Assembly (NCBI GenBank): GCA_014695195.1 | Contig: JACJNW010000021.1 | Location: 17,185-81,184, forward strand | DNA length: 64,000 nt | DNA from: Cyanobacteria bacterium FACHB-DQ100 | GTDB taxonomy: Bacteria; Cyanobacteriota; Cyanobacteriia; Leptolyngbyales; Leptolyngbyaceae | Reading direction: 5' to 3' | Shown: in pieces, positions 36,501-44,740 of the stretch | Layout: each line of letters opens with the position of its first letter | Numbering within the stretch: the first letter of the stretch is position 1 | The notes under the pieces: generated by a model | Database searches by the model: none | What the model was told of the DNA's origin: nothing | Seen by the model: only the letters and a program-made list of their open reading frames with translations | Position numbers and translations under genes: made by a program

Positions 36501-36635
36501 TATCGCGATCTGCTTGAGAATTGGAAGAATACACCTGACTTCTTCTCTGATCCAAGCCACCTCAATCGTTACGGTGCTCATGCTGTTTCGACGCATCTTG
36601 CGAAAGATCCGCTCATTCCCTGGAGGAAACGCTAG
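33591..36635 (+). CDS. DUF1574 protein: four-repeat N-terminus plus SGNH-like C-terminus
   Basis: A 1014-residue protein. Roughly the first 480 residues hold about four copies of a ~110-residue unit, each ending in a variant of V.VYGR..G...P.W (coding near 33850-33920, 34280-34350, 34580-34680 and 34935-35010). Then follow a low-complexity linker, one transmembrane helix (IVWAVLGILLTVQADWLL), a Pro/Ser/Thr linker and an SGNH-hydrolase-like domain with DVLIVGSSRAMRG (block I serine) and DPSHLNRYG (Asp-His pair). DUF1574 relatives resemble AlgJ/AlgX-type O-acetylation enzymes, so envelope or polysaccharide O-acetylation is possible. The ATG at 33591 has GGGAAG ten bases upstream. Confidence 0.8.
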   Translation: MGNRSPYTVSSSPRAVGSRLPLLPWLYRVIGIPKIQLQVRLRGNNLYILAEGRNCPDRSLMFEHLVRALAKTEIETLLPPSQPKVYQVILYGRRAGEPRPEWAEVIHVAQIDRYLEDLQGAKTESETTVAIELANLGLAKRGRPDAIARYLSEALAALGVAVRASVKSAALPEEPELPQMANLASVLSSTASLTPQALLNRLWVVCESVYSPDTSLLSETIAQKLRDLELDGFRDAIVFSRVRGEAEPEWVLRVDLTPPQEMLQDWARWGDVEALTRLMNSAVRDQGVDLSATLMDKTLHVTAQRLNAPEKERIFAAIAPLIDTIAPQGIRAMAVYGLSGTPNPMPHLSIPDAPVWVQWMDLPAAEHPALSESTRLLAQEGDLSAIAFLLTRLLNPHLDTQLATGGIRLQIRQKEDLLHIMTDAPICPSQSQVGAKVVKFIRALKLPDVQGVRVYGRRSGQKRPLWSYGADFASRDLNSTRRTRSTPEATPEFATSDAYVGDLLTREPGALTVPEYEDVEPTLWEQVAEAIQGGMARTRLFTIESETAPNTARAAHTSAPNDARVAIVWAVLGILLTVQADWLLGQWVKPLIAAKPTPSASPAPLPPEQLTLPQLSLQKSAGFDTLGSGFTQSTQTLLTPGSGSTALLASPLKPKAAIDTSRSPYPTFNAPQIDEKFVLYRQYVAQYGAPDVLIVGSSRAMRGVDPVALEQALATQGYSGMRVFNFGINGATIQVVDLVVRRLLASEKQPKLILFADGLRAFNEGRPDATYNAIVSSPGYRKLPEVASDAAPSPTQAFTKPLETIVRTPTTVADRYQSFNDQLLQQTGQLSTIWSQRDKLQTLIKRSLSFSFSPIATSEADPESTIVQDGQGLIDINGFLPISLRFNPVTYYQKYARVPGESDADYANFNLDGAQTQALRSLAQYTKSQDIPLVVINLPLTENYLDSYRREREQQFQQYLMRMSGELGFTYRDLLENWKNTPDFFSDPSHLNRYGAHAVSTHLAKDPLIPWRKR

Positions 36636-36661
36636 GCATGAGCGGAAAGTTCTGACTTTGT

Positions 36662-38428
36662 TTAGCGCTTCTGGCGTGAGGCAAGCGCTAAAAAGCCGTC
36701 GAACTGAACTTGATCGCCAGTAATCGTACTCGCACCGCTAATGCTGCGAATGCTGGCTAATGTATCTTGCACTTGCGTTAAAAATGGATTTCCCGCCATC
36801 GATCGACCCATGAACGCGGGTAACACTCCATTGTTCACAAACGCCATGAATGCGCCTTGATTCACATAGAAATAGCCCAAATTCGCATTGGGAAAGGGCG
36901 CGATCGCAGCCTGGAAATTCGCGCTTTGGGTGAGATTCCGTTGTGGCTTCGGGTTAAATTCACTCATAGAACCGCCCCCGAACAGCATGATTAGCGTGTT
37001 GTCATCTGTCCAACCGTGACTAAATAAGTTCAATGATCGACCGTTAGCAACGGCTCCATAGTTAGCGAAGGGCTGTCCAGCAATCTCGCCTTGCTGTACC
37101 AAGGGCTTGCCGAGTCGGGGTGTGATAAATGTATTGAATTTTTTCAGGGCTGCTTCAGCCGCCGGACGATCGCTCGTTTGCATCATCATTCCCATCGCAA
37201 TATCCAAGTTGGGAGACATCGCTGGAATGAAGCCTTTGCTCGTCGGGTAAGCAAATAGAACATATTCACCGTTCATCCAGGGGAGAACATCACGATCGTC
37301 CACCCCAATAAAACTTTGCAGCGTTTGTCGCACTTGGTCTAGGCTTTTTTTCCAAGTGGGTTGAGTTTCTAGCGCGGTTGTCAGAACACGCCAGTAAACG
37401 GCTAGATTTTGACTGTTTGACATCATGTAATTGACTTCGGGCAGTCGCTCTAGAATCTGATTGCGCGTGATGAGCGAGGATCGCAAGTCTTCTGGAACAG
37501 CTTGTTTAAGGTTGACGGCAAGTTGCAGGCGCATTCCAGTCGGTTCTGCCCAGACATACCCCTCAGCAGTGTCGTAAAACTGCGAGAGCGGATCAATCTG
37601 ATTGGGATCGAACGCTGGCGGTACGGGGCTATTTGGATTGATTTTGCGAAGCTCTTCGAGTTGGGCTTGACTGATTTGAGTGATCGCTTTGATGGCTTCG
37701 GTGTACTTGCCATATAGGGTCGCGATCGCCCGACTCGATTTCGGATTGTTGGCAATGCGCTGAAACTTGGGATGATCTACCAATTTGCTCTGAGCATCGA
37801 GCATCTCTTGAATGGCTGCGGCAGAATCCGAACTGACGAAATAACCGGGGAGAACCGCGATCGCCACCTTGGGAACTTCAAACGCATCAGGTGGAGCAAG
37901 TTTGAGATCCTGGTTAGGTTTAGAAGGGGTAAAGTAAATCGGCTTTTCCGGTTCAAACTCTAGAATGGTTGCACCTTTGTACTGAATTTCTTTCGGTGCT
38001 TTGGTGCGAGAAGCCTTGATGCGATCGACATACTGATTTAATGCCGCCTGATCTTTAACTGACGAAACCATCAAAACGCTCTTTGCTGACAGTAACGCCA
38101 CGCCAAACTGATCCCCCAACCACGGCTGGACATCCTTAGCAAAACTCATTCCTGCTTCAGCCGGATAAAAGATTCCTCCCGGAAACGCTAGATCAGTTGG
38201 AAATAGATTGAACTGGCTCAATTGTTGCCAGCGATCGTCTTGGGTATTGATCATCACAACGCCCAATGTTTCTACTGGTAGAATCCCAGCAATCGAGGTC
38301 GATTGTGTGAGCGGCGCAGCAACCGGCGCAGGTTGAGCAAACACTTTCGATGGCGCGATCGGTAGCTCCGGCGCAGCAACCAGATTGAGAGCAGCAAGCA
38401 TCGTAAACAAAGAACGTTTTAGCAACAT
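36662..38428 (-). CDS. DUF3352 family exported protein
   Basis: A 588-residue protein with an N-terminal signal (LFTMLAALNLVAAPELPIA), then ILPVETLGVVMINTQDD and repeated PWLGDQFGVALL / LPWMNGEYVLFAYP motifs. That layout (DUF3352) is common in cyanobacteria. Function unknown; it is presumably periplasmic or lipoprotein-like, though there is no lipobox. It ends 26 bp from the convergent DUF1574 gene, with no terminator hairpin between them. Confidence 0.82.
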   Translation of the reverse strand: MLLKRSLFTMLAALNLVAAPELPIAPSKVFAQPAPVAAPLTQSTSIAGILPVETLGVVMINTQDDRWQQLSQFNLFPTDLAFPGGIFYPAEAGMSFAKDVQPWLGDQFGVALLSAKSVLMVSSVKDQAALNQYVDRIKASRTKAPKEIQYKGATILEFEPEKPIYFTPSKPNQDLKLAPPDAFEVPKVAIAVLPGYFVSSDSAAAIQEMLDAQSKLVDHPKFQRIANNPKSSRAIATLYGKYTEAIKAITQISQAQLEELRKINPNSPVPPAFDPNQIDPLSQFYDTAEGYVWAEPTGMRLQLAVNLKQAVPEDLRSSLITRNQILERLPEVNYMMSNSQNLAVYWRVLTTALETQPTWKKSLDQVRQTLQSFIGVDDRDVLPWMNGEYVLFAYPTSKGFIPAMSPNLDIAMGMMMQTSDRPAAEAALKKFNTFITPRLGKPLVQQGEIAGQPFANYGAVANGRSLNLFSHGWTDDNTLIMLFGGGSMSEFNPKPQRNLTQSANFQAAIAPFPNANLGYFYVNQGAFMAFVNNGVLPAFMGRSMAGNPFLTQVQDTLASIRSISGASTITGDQVQFDGFLALASRQKR

Positions 38429-38560
38429 AATCGGTGGGATTAACGTAATAATTAAAATCCTGCCTGAGAGGCTAGGATCACTAAGATCGTTGAGTAATCT
38501 TTACATTAGGGTTCCCAAACACCCGACCTCATCCTGCTGCGAACACTGGGAGAAACCATT

Positions 38561-39451
38561 TTGACGACTCTTGAGACATTTGAAATTGAAACCGCAGAAA
38601 CGCTGGTCAGATTAGCAGTCTTGCTAATTTTTGTGGTCGCTGTTGCGTTCTTTGTGGCAGCAGAACTGGCGATCGTGTCTGCCTCAAAAGGCGAAATCGA
38701 CTCGCTCGCCCGTCAAAGCGATCGCCCTGGAACTCAAAAAGCCGCTCAACTGGTTCAGAAGGCGCAAAACAATCTCGGACAGTATCTCTCTGTAACGCAA
38801 ACTGGAACGACGGCTGGAAGCCTCTTACTTGGATGGTTAGGAGAAGGCGCAACCGTTCATTGGATTGAACCCTGGATCAGTCTGCTGCCGATCGGACATC
38901 TTTCTGTGATGATTACAACGCATACGATCGCAACCACGATCGCGTTTCTGATTGTGACTTATGTTGAAATCGTATTAGGTGAACTGGTACCAAAAGTATT
39001 GGCGGCTCATGCTCCAGAAAAAACTGCGCTGTTGCTAATTCGTCCGCTTCAGATTTGCTCTTATTTATTTTTTCCAGCTTTGGTCATTCTCAATGCAACG
39101 GTACGATTGTTAACTGGACGGATTACCAATCGCGATCGCATTACCGAAGATGAATTTATTCGTAAAGATGAGTATTCTGTGCTGTTAGCTGGAACGGCTG
39201 ATCTCACAATCGTCAATCAACAATTGCATCTCAGCTTGCCTGCGAGTGATGCCTATCGAACGGTGGCAGGGTTTATGATTCATCACTTAAATCGAGTTCC
39301 GGCAACGGGAGATCGACTCCAGTGGGGTGAATTGGAGTTTGAAGCCACCCGCGTGGTAGAAAATCAAATAGAAACGCTTTTATTGCGTCAGGTGACCCGC
39401 CCCCTAGAAGGTACACCCGAAAAAACCCTAGCCGCTAGTTCTTATGAGTGA
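38561..39451 (+). CDS. CNNM/DUF21 membrane protein without CBS domains
   Basis: A 296-residue protein. The N-terminal ~190 residues are the DUF21/CNNM transmembrane domain (FFVAAELAIVSASKGEI, YLSVTQTGTTAGSLLLGWLGE, EIVLGELVPKVLA). It then passes after only ~20 residues straight into a CorC_HlyC-type domain (TADLTIVNQQLHLSLP...FMIHHLNRVPATGDRL). The CBS pair (~120 residues) that normally lies between them is absent. The family is linked to Mg/Co efflux. The start is TTG at 38561 with GGAG about nine bases upstream; no ATG is available nearby. The last 8 bp overlap the next gene. Confidence 0.85.
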   Translation: MTTLETFEIETAETLVRLAVLLIFVVAVAFFVAAELAIVSASKGEIDSLARQSDRPGTQKAAQLVQKAQNNLGQYLSVTQTGTTAGSLLLGWLGEGATVHWIEPWISLLPIGHLSVMITTHTIATTIAFLIVTYVEIVLGELVPKVLAAHAPEKTALLLIRPLQICSYLFFPALVILNATVRLLTGRITNRDRITEDEFIRKDEYSVLLAGTADLTIVNQQLHLSLPASDAYRTVAGFMIHHLNRVPATGDRLQWGELEFEATRVVENQIETLLLRQVTRPLEGTPEKTLAASSYE

Positions 39452-40361
39452 AACAATCAATTCTGGTGTCGTGTTTTACGATCGCACCCCCTGGGGACGC
39501 ATCACGGTGTCAGATACCGATCGTCTCAATTTTCTCCACAATCAAAGCACTAATACTTTCAAACTCAGAAAGCCGGGTGAAGGCTGTGATACGGTTTTTC
39601 TCACCTCGACGGCAAGAACGATCGATCTCGTAACCGCTTACATTCTCGAAGATTCCGTTTTACTGCTGGTTTCACCGGGAATGAGCGAGAAAATTATGGC
39701 GTTCCTCGATCGCTATATCTTCTTCGCAGACAAGGTGAAGCTCACCGATGTGACTGAACAAACCGCAGCGTTTAGCCTGCTGGGTGCAAAAAGTCATGAC
39801 ATCGTAAAAGCACTGGGCGCAGAGGATTTAATCAATCAGCCTTATGGAACGCATTGCCTCGTTGATCAGATTCGGATTGCCGTCGGTAGTGGTTTGGCAA
39901 CCGAGGGCTATACCTTAATCTGCGATCGTAGTCTCAACCTGAAGCAAAAACTAATTGACCTTGGCGTAACCGAAATCGATGATTCTGCCTGGAACACGCT
40001 CCGGATCGAACAAGGTCGCCCGCTGCCTGGAACTGAACTCACCGAGGATTACAATCCGCTTGAAGCGGGACTCTGGCACACGATTTCTTTTAACAAAGGC
40101 TGTTATATCGGACAAGAAACGATCGCCCGTCTTGACACTTACAACGGCGTGAAACAACAGCTTTGGGGAGTGAAGCTCAATCAACCGGTAGAACCGGGAA
40201 CCCCCGTCAGGATTGAGGATGAAAAAGTGGGCATCGTTACAAGCGTTACAGGGTCGATCGGGCTTGCGTACATCCGCACAAAAGCAGGCGGTGCAGGCTT
40301 AAACGTCGATTTAGGTGAAATTATTGACCTTCCCTATTTGACTCGTGAGAAGCAGGCTTAA
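39444..40361 (+). CDS. YgfZ/GcvT-domain (folate-binding, Fe-S related) protein
   Basis: A 305-residue aminomethyltransferase-fold protein. It has FLHNQSTNTF in the N-terminal folate domain and the YgfZ signature KGCYIGQE (with its conserved cysteine), then a short C-terminal barrel. YgfZ/IBA57 proteins help maintain Fe-S clusters of certain enzymes in a folate-dependent way. The gene overlaps the CNNM-like gene by 8 bp, so they are co-translated. It is not GcvT itself, being shorter and lacking the other glycine-cleavage genes nearby. Confidence 0.9.
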   Translation: MSETINSGVVFYDRTPWGRITVSDTDRLNFLHNQSTNTFKLRKPGEGCDTVFLTSTARTIDLVTAYILEDSVLLLVSPGMSEKIMAFLDRYIFFADKVKLTDVTEQTAAFSLLGAKSHDIVKALGAEDLINQPYGTHCLVDQIRIAVGSGLATEGYTLICDRSLNLKQKLIDLGVTEIDDSAWNTLRIEQGRPLPGTELTEDYNPLEAGLWHTISFNKGCYIGQETIARLDTYNGVKQQLWGVKLNQPVEPGTPVRIEDEKVGIVTSVTGSIGLAYIRTKAGGAGLNVDLGEIIDLPYLTREKQA

Positions 40362-40382
40362 CTGCTCCTCACTCAGTCGAGA

Positions 40383-40904
40383 TCACGCTTTCTTATTCAC
40401 CCGAATTGCCACAACGCTACTTGCGAAGTTGTAAGTCGGCCCATCAAGCTCGATTAGCGTTCCCACTTTGACTTTTTCGCCACCCAGCACAGGCGTTCCA
40501 TCTACCACTGGAACTTCATTTGTCAGCGTCAGCAGCATATCGGTCGTCAACGCCAGCTCCGGACGAGGATCAGGGAATACCTTCAGCGTACCGTCAGGCT
40601 GTGGAGTGGCAACGGTACGCGGTAAAAACCGAATCTGCTTCAAGGTTGCCGTTCCTGAAGGCTGCTTTCGCACCAGAATATTCGTCGTCTCGCCAGGCTT
40701 GACAAAACTCTTCGGATCACTGGCACCTAATCCGCGCACCATTACATCCACCTCGACAGGCTGACGTGCCCCTTGCGCCACTGACCCCGATGCCCCTGGA
40801 AAAATAAAGATTCCGAACACCACCAGCAGCAGAACGATCGCCGCACCCACATCTAGGATGCTGACTTTACCAAAGAGCCGACCTTGGGAATCCACAATAG
40901 CCAT
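40383..40904 (-). CDS. DUF4330 family membrane protein
   Basis: A 173-residue protein: DSQGRLFGKVSILDVGAAIVLLLVVFGIF at the start (split: cytoplasmic ~16 residues then one transmembrane helix), followed by a beta-rich extracytoplasmic domain rich in Val/Thr/Pro. This is the cyanobacterial DUF4330 pattern. Function unknown; possibly an export or envelope accessory. It is convergent with the YgfZ-like gene (21 bp) and divergent from the M48 peptidase gene. Confidence 0.85.
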   Translation of the reverse strand: MAIVDSQGRLFGKVSILDVGAAIVLLLVVFGIFIFPGASGSVAQGARQPVEVDVMVRGLGASDPKSFVKPGETTNILVRKQPSGTATLKQIRFLPRTVATPQPDGTLKVFPDPRPELALTTDMLLTLTNEVPVVDGTPVLGGEKVKVGTLIELDGPTYNFASSVVAIRVNKKA

Positions 40905-41095
40905 AATAATGCTTAGTCTAGATGTCGTCTGCGTTGCCCCTGCTTAAAATCAAACACAATCAACGCCAGTCAAGATTAGCACGACTCCGTGAAGCGATCG
41001 AGCAAAATTCTAGTTCTCCCGCAACTAAATTTGATCGAATTGCGTCTTGACCAAAATGTTGACCAAAGCGCCTCACGCATTTTTTCTACCGCTCT

Positions 41096-41926
41096 ATGAT
41101 TACAAAAACTTTGCGTCGCCGTTGGCTGTATCCAGTCTTATCGATCGCCATGGCTACCGGAATTTTCTTCGGTCAGCCGCTGATTGCTCAAGCTATCTCC
41201 TGGGGAGATTTGCTCCGGGGGGGAGTCCAGATTTTTCAAGGCGTCCAGCTTTCCCGCCTCAGCGATAACCAAGAAGCCGAACTCGGTCGCCAAATTAACG
41301 ACGAACTTACCCGCTCTCAAGTCAGAATTGTGAGCGATCGCGCCTTAACTGCTTATGTCAATGAGATCGGTCAACGGCTCGCAGCCAGTAGCGATCGACC
41401 CAATATTCGCTATACGTTCCAAGTCGTCGATCAAAACAGCATTAATGCGTTTGCCACCATGGGCGGTTATGTCTACGTGCACCGAGGGCTATTAAACGCG
41501 GCAGACAATGAAGCTCAACTCGCCAGCGTCATCAGTCATGAAATTGGGCATATTACCGGAAAACACGCTCTAAACCAAATGCGTCAGGCGGCTGTTCAAC
41601 AGGGATTACTCGCAGCCGGGGGACTCGATCGCAGCACAGCCGTGAATCTCGGTGTTCAGCTTGCTCTACGCTTACCCAATAACCGCCGCGATGAGTACGA
41701 TGCGGATGCACGCGGATTACGCACCTTTAGCCGTGCGGGATATGCTCAATCCGAAATGGTCGCCTTTATGCGAAAACTGCTTAGATCAGCTTCGCCTCCC
41801 ACCTTTCTTGCCAATCACCCTGCGACTTCCGATCGCATTACCCGTCTGCAACAACTGATTAGTGCTAGCCCCAGTCCCGGACGTGCGGGAACGGATGCTG
41901 CCAGCTATCGATCGCGCCTCCGCTAA
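41096..41926 (+). CDS. M48-family zinc metallopeptidase (exported)
   Basis: A 276-residue protease. The signal peptide (VLSIAMATGIFFGQPLIAQA) is followed by QEAELGRQIND, NAFATMGGYVYVHRGLL and the zinc motif HEIGH (SHEIGHITGKHALNQ), with the third ligand Glu in RDEYDADARG. This is the BepA/LoiP-like periplasmic group that handles outer-membrane protein quality control. It lacks the TPR tail of BepA, so it is the short form. A hairpin follows at 41935. Confidence 0.93.
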   Translation: MITKTLRRRWLYPVLSIAMATGIFFGQPLIAQAISWGDLLRGGVQIFQGVQLSRLSDNQEAELGRQINDELTRSQVRIVSDRALTAYVNEIGQRLAASSDRPNIRYTFQVVDQNSINAFATMGGYVYVHRGLLNAADNEAQLASVISHEIGHITGKHALNQMRQAAVQQGLLAAGGLDRSTAVNLGVQLALRLPNNRRDEYDADARGLRTFSRAGYAQSEMVAFMRKLLRSASPPTFLANHPATSDRITRLQQLISASPSPGRAGTDAASYRSRLR

Positions 41927-41934
41927 AACCAAAG

Positions 41935-41962
41935 AACTCGGAGCGATAGAACGCTTCGAGTT
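41935..41962. terminator. Hairpin between convergent genes
   Basis: AACTCGGAGCG (41935-41945) pairs with CGCTTCGAGTT (41952-41962) with one G-T pair and a six-base loop. It is placed between the stops at 41926 (+) and 41978 (-). Confidence 0.65.
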
Positions 41963-41977
41963 TCATTGAATCTAAAC

Positions 41978-42733
41978 TTATAGCCTTAATGCCTGTTGTC
42001 GCCCGCGTTTTCGAGGTTCAACAGGCATCACAATTTCATCCAACATTAAAGTCCGCACCTGATTCGTGTAGACGTTGACCTGATACACTCGCTGAGCATC
42101 AATCTCTAACGCGGTCAGCCACCCGCTTTTTGGATGGTATGCGCCGGTGTCGATGTCGATCCAACCTTGTCCACAGGCAACTGCGCCCGGTACAACTCCC
42201 TGAAACGTAAACGTGATCGTGTGCCCAGTAATAATTGTTTTATCGGGAAAATAGGGCTGTCTCGAACTATGGAACTCATCCCGAATCCAGCAAAACTCTG
42301 AATGCCCTTGCTGCTCGATCGGGAGATCAGGATTAACGCCCGCATGAACCAACCAAACATCTCCTAAGTCTAAATAGGTTGGCAAGGTGCGAATCCACTT
42401 AACGTGTTCAGCGAGCAGATCCATTGCGTTATAGCTCGAAACCGTCGCTCGTCCCCCACTTTGTAACCATGCTTGAAGTGCAGGCGGATAAACTTGTTCA
42501 TTCGGAAACGCTTCGAGCAGCAGATGCTCGTGATTGCCGAGCAGCGATTGATAGGAGCTATTTTTGACAAATTCAATCACCTCGCAGCTTTGGGGGCCGC
42601 GATCGATTAAATCTCCGAGAAAATAGACCTGATCTTGCGATCCAGGCGCGATCGCGTCGAGCAAGTTCATCATCCCTTCGTAGTGACCATGCACATCTCC
42701 AATCACAATTCGACGGGTGGGTTGCTGACTCAT
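41978..42733 (-). CDS. PPP-type metallophosphatase
   Basis: A 251-residue metallophosphoesterase with IVIGDVHGHYEG, FLGDLIDRGP and LLGNHEHLL, then TGHTIT and VACGQGWIDIDTGA: the full bacterial PPP/PrpE/ApaH-like metal-binding set. It may dephosphorylate proteins or cleave small phosphoesters; the substrate is not clear. The ATG at 42731-42733 has GGA seven bases upstream; the in-frame extension to 42754 (MFPKDDR) is rejected because it would cover that site. Confidence 0.9.
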   Translation of the reverse strand: MSQQPTRRIVIGDVHGHYEGMMNLLDAIAPGSQDQVYFLGDLIDRGPQSCEVIEFVKNSSYQSLLGNHEHLLLEAFPNEQVYPPALQAWLQSGGRATVSSYNAMDLLAEHVKWIRTLPTYLDLGDVWLVHAGVNPDLPIEQQGHSEFCWIRDEFHSSRQPYFPDKTIITGHTITFTFQGVVPGAVACGQGWIDIDTGAYHPKSGWLTALEIDAQRVYQVNVYTNQVRTLMLDEIVMPVEPRKRGRQQALRL

Positions 42734-42989
42734 GCGATCGTCCTTCGGAAACACTTAAGACTAGAAATTAGACACTGAAATACGAGAACAGTGGCTTGAG
42801 TATATGCCACAATTATGAGCCGTCCACCCCAGAGATGAACGATACTCATAAAATCCTCATGTTTTCTAGGATGCTATCCTCTTGCCTCTATGTTGCATCA
42901 GAGTTGCATCAGAAATTTGTTGATCGTAAAGTCGGTGCCCAAGCGGATGAGAAAGCACGGCAATATTGGGAAGGAACGTCCTAGCCTTT

Positions 42990-43712
42990 TTATCTCCCCA
43001 GCGCTTTGAGAAATTGCTGAAAGCCGGCAAATAGTCCAGGCTTTGTGGCTTGTCCCAAGACTCCTGCAAAGATTTCGTCCAGTCTTTCGGAGTCTGGCCG
43101 CTCTTGCTCTTCAGCAATCAGTTGATACTCGCCGTCGGGAGCATACCAGACTTGCCAAGGAGATGGGTAACAGCGCAAAATTGCCGATTGATCATCGAGC
43201 GGGCGCAAATAATAGCAAGGCTCGATCGTATCTAAAAATCGCAGTCTCAATTGTCGTCCCGCATATCCAATCCCGATCATTGCCACATCTTCGAGTCTGG
43301 GATTGAGCAAGATCACCGGACGTTCGCCTGCAGCATTACAAATCTGCTCGACGGGATTCACTTCTACCGAACTCGGCGCAACGAAAACATAGAGTTCGTC
43401 TTCAGGCTCGACTTGTTCCTCAACTGGAGTAGTTTGACGCGAACCTGCCACATCTAAGCTACGAATTTTAAACGGAACGTCTTGCCAATCTCGCTTTGCC
43501 AGCGCTGCAAATCCAGCATCCGTGAAAAATAGCTTTAATCCTTCACCTCGATCGCGAAAAATTGAAATAAATTTCTCTGCGATCGGCATCGCTTTTAGTT
43601 CTGGAAACACAAGCTCAACTTGTAAGCGGGTGTATCCTGCTGCAAGTGCAGCTTGTGTCGCGCTTTGGGCTTGAGCGATCGCGTCATCTAAGGTATCTGG
43701 CAGTCCAGTCAT
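42990..43712 (-). CDS. DUF1995 family protein
   Basis: A 240-residue soluble protein, MTGLPDTLDDAIAQAQSAT then LQVELVFPELKAMPIAEKF, with NPVEQICNAAGERPVILLNPRLED in the middle. This is the DUF1995 family shared by cyanobacteria and plastids, in plants linked to photosystem or chlorophyll assembly factors (LPA3-like proteins). The start is set at the conserved LPDTL-type N-terminus (ATG at 43710-43712); an in-frame extension to 43790 is not family-like. It is divergent from the aldolase gene. Confidence 0.85.
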   Translation of the reverse strand: MTGLPDTLDDAIAQAQSATQAALAAGYTRLQVELVFPELKAMPIAEKFISIFRDRGEGLKLFFTDAGFAALAKRDWQDVPFKIRSLDVAGSRQTTPVEEQVEPEDELYVFVAPSSVEVNPVEQICNAAGERPVILLNPRLEDVAMIGIGYAGRQLRLRFLDTIEPCYYLRPLDDQSAILRCYPSPWQVWYAPDGEYQLIAEEQERPDSERLDEIFAGVLGQATKPGLFAGFQQFLKALGR

Positions 43713-43788
43713 ATCAGGTTGTCTTAAAACAGCAGTATTCCAGCAAGGCTTATCGTACAATGCCTTTATTCTAGAGGAACGACGGCTC

Positions 43789-44688
43789 ATGCTGACTTCG
43801 ACACGGGAATTGCTGGAAACAGCGCGACGGAATATTTACGCGATCGGCGCGTTCAACGTCTACAACCTCGAAGGAGTCAAGGCAGTGATCAGCGCTGCCG
43901 AAGTGAGCCGCAGCCCCGCAATGCTACAACTGCATCCCAGCGCGCTGAAATACGGCAATTCTCCGCTGGTGGCGATGTGCCTGGAAGCAGCAGTGGCGGC
44001 GACGGTTCCGATTTCTGTTCATCTTGATCACAGCACTTCGGTTAAAGATATCGATCTCGTTTTACAAGAAGGTGTGCGGTCGATTATGGCGGATGGTTCC
44101 CCAATGCCGTATGAGAAAAATCTGGAATTCACCCGCGACATGACCCGATTGGCGCACTCCTACAGCGCGATCGTCGAAGCCGAAATCGGACGAATCAGTG
44201 GCACCGAAGATGGATTAACGATCGCCGAAAAAGAAGCGAAAATGACCGACCCACAGCAAGCGGTTGAGTTTGTACAAGCGACAAACGTTGACGCGCTGGC
44301 GGTGACGATCGGCAATGTTCACGGCGAGTATAAAAGCCCCCCTCGTCTAGATTTTCCCCGGTTGGAGCGCATTCGCAATTTATTAGACATCCCGCTGGTT
44401 CTGCATGGCGCATCGGGCTTACCTGCGGAAATGATTGCCCAATCGCTTCAACTCGGTGTCTGTAAGTTCAATGTCAATACCGAAGTGAGACAAGCTTATA
44501 TGCAGGCATTAAAAGATGAAATTTGCGGTCAGGGCGACAAGGATTTATTAGAGGTGACTAGAGAAGCGATCGCGGCAATGCAAGAGGTGATCATTGATAA
44601 ATTAGAGCTTTTCGGCTCTGTTGGCAAAGCTCACTTGCATGAAACGCCTTACGCTACCGTTTTAGCCGCTGCTGCACACCGAAACTAG
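43789..44688 (+). CDS. Class II fructose/tagatose-bisphosphate aldolase family protein
   Basis: A 299-residue TIM-barrel zinc aldolase. AIGAFNVYNLEGVKA opens it, and the metal and substrate motifs are HLDHSTS, VEAEIG, TIGNVHGEY and VLHGASGLP, followed by KFNVNTE. It is shorter than the main cyanobacterial Fba II and lies closer to the KbaY/GatY/ketose-bisphosphate group. It may act in sugar-phosphate metabolism, but the exact substrate is not certain. The AGAGGA ribosome-binding site is nine bases before the ATG. Confidence 0.88.
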   Translation: MLTSTRELLETARRNIYAIGAFNVYNLEGVKAVISAAEVSRSPAMLQLHPSALKYGNSPLVAMCLEAAVAATVPISVHLDHSTSVKDIDLVLQEGVRSIMADGSPMPYEKNLEFTRDMTRLAHSYSAIVEAEIGRISGTEDGLTIAEKEAKMTDPQQAVEFVQATNVDALAVTIGNVHGEYKSPPRLDFPRLERIRNLLDIPLVLHGASGLPAEMIAQSLQLGVCKFNVNTEVRQAYMQALKDEICGQGDKDLLEVTREAIAAMQEVIIDKLELFGSVGKAHLHETPYATVLAAAAHRN

Positions 44689-44740
44689 CCTGTAGCAAAA
44701 TGAGCAGAGGCGATCTAACCGCTTTTTGGATCTATTGGAT

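Noticed and set aside
42838..42984. Small plus-strand frame (48 codons) between the phosphatase and DUF1995 genes
   Set aside because: No ribosome-binding site, no family-like sequence, and a local direct repeat (TTGCATCAGA) inside it; more likely spacer DNA.
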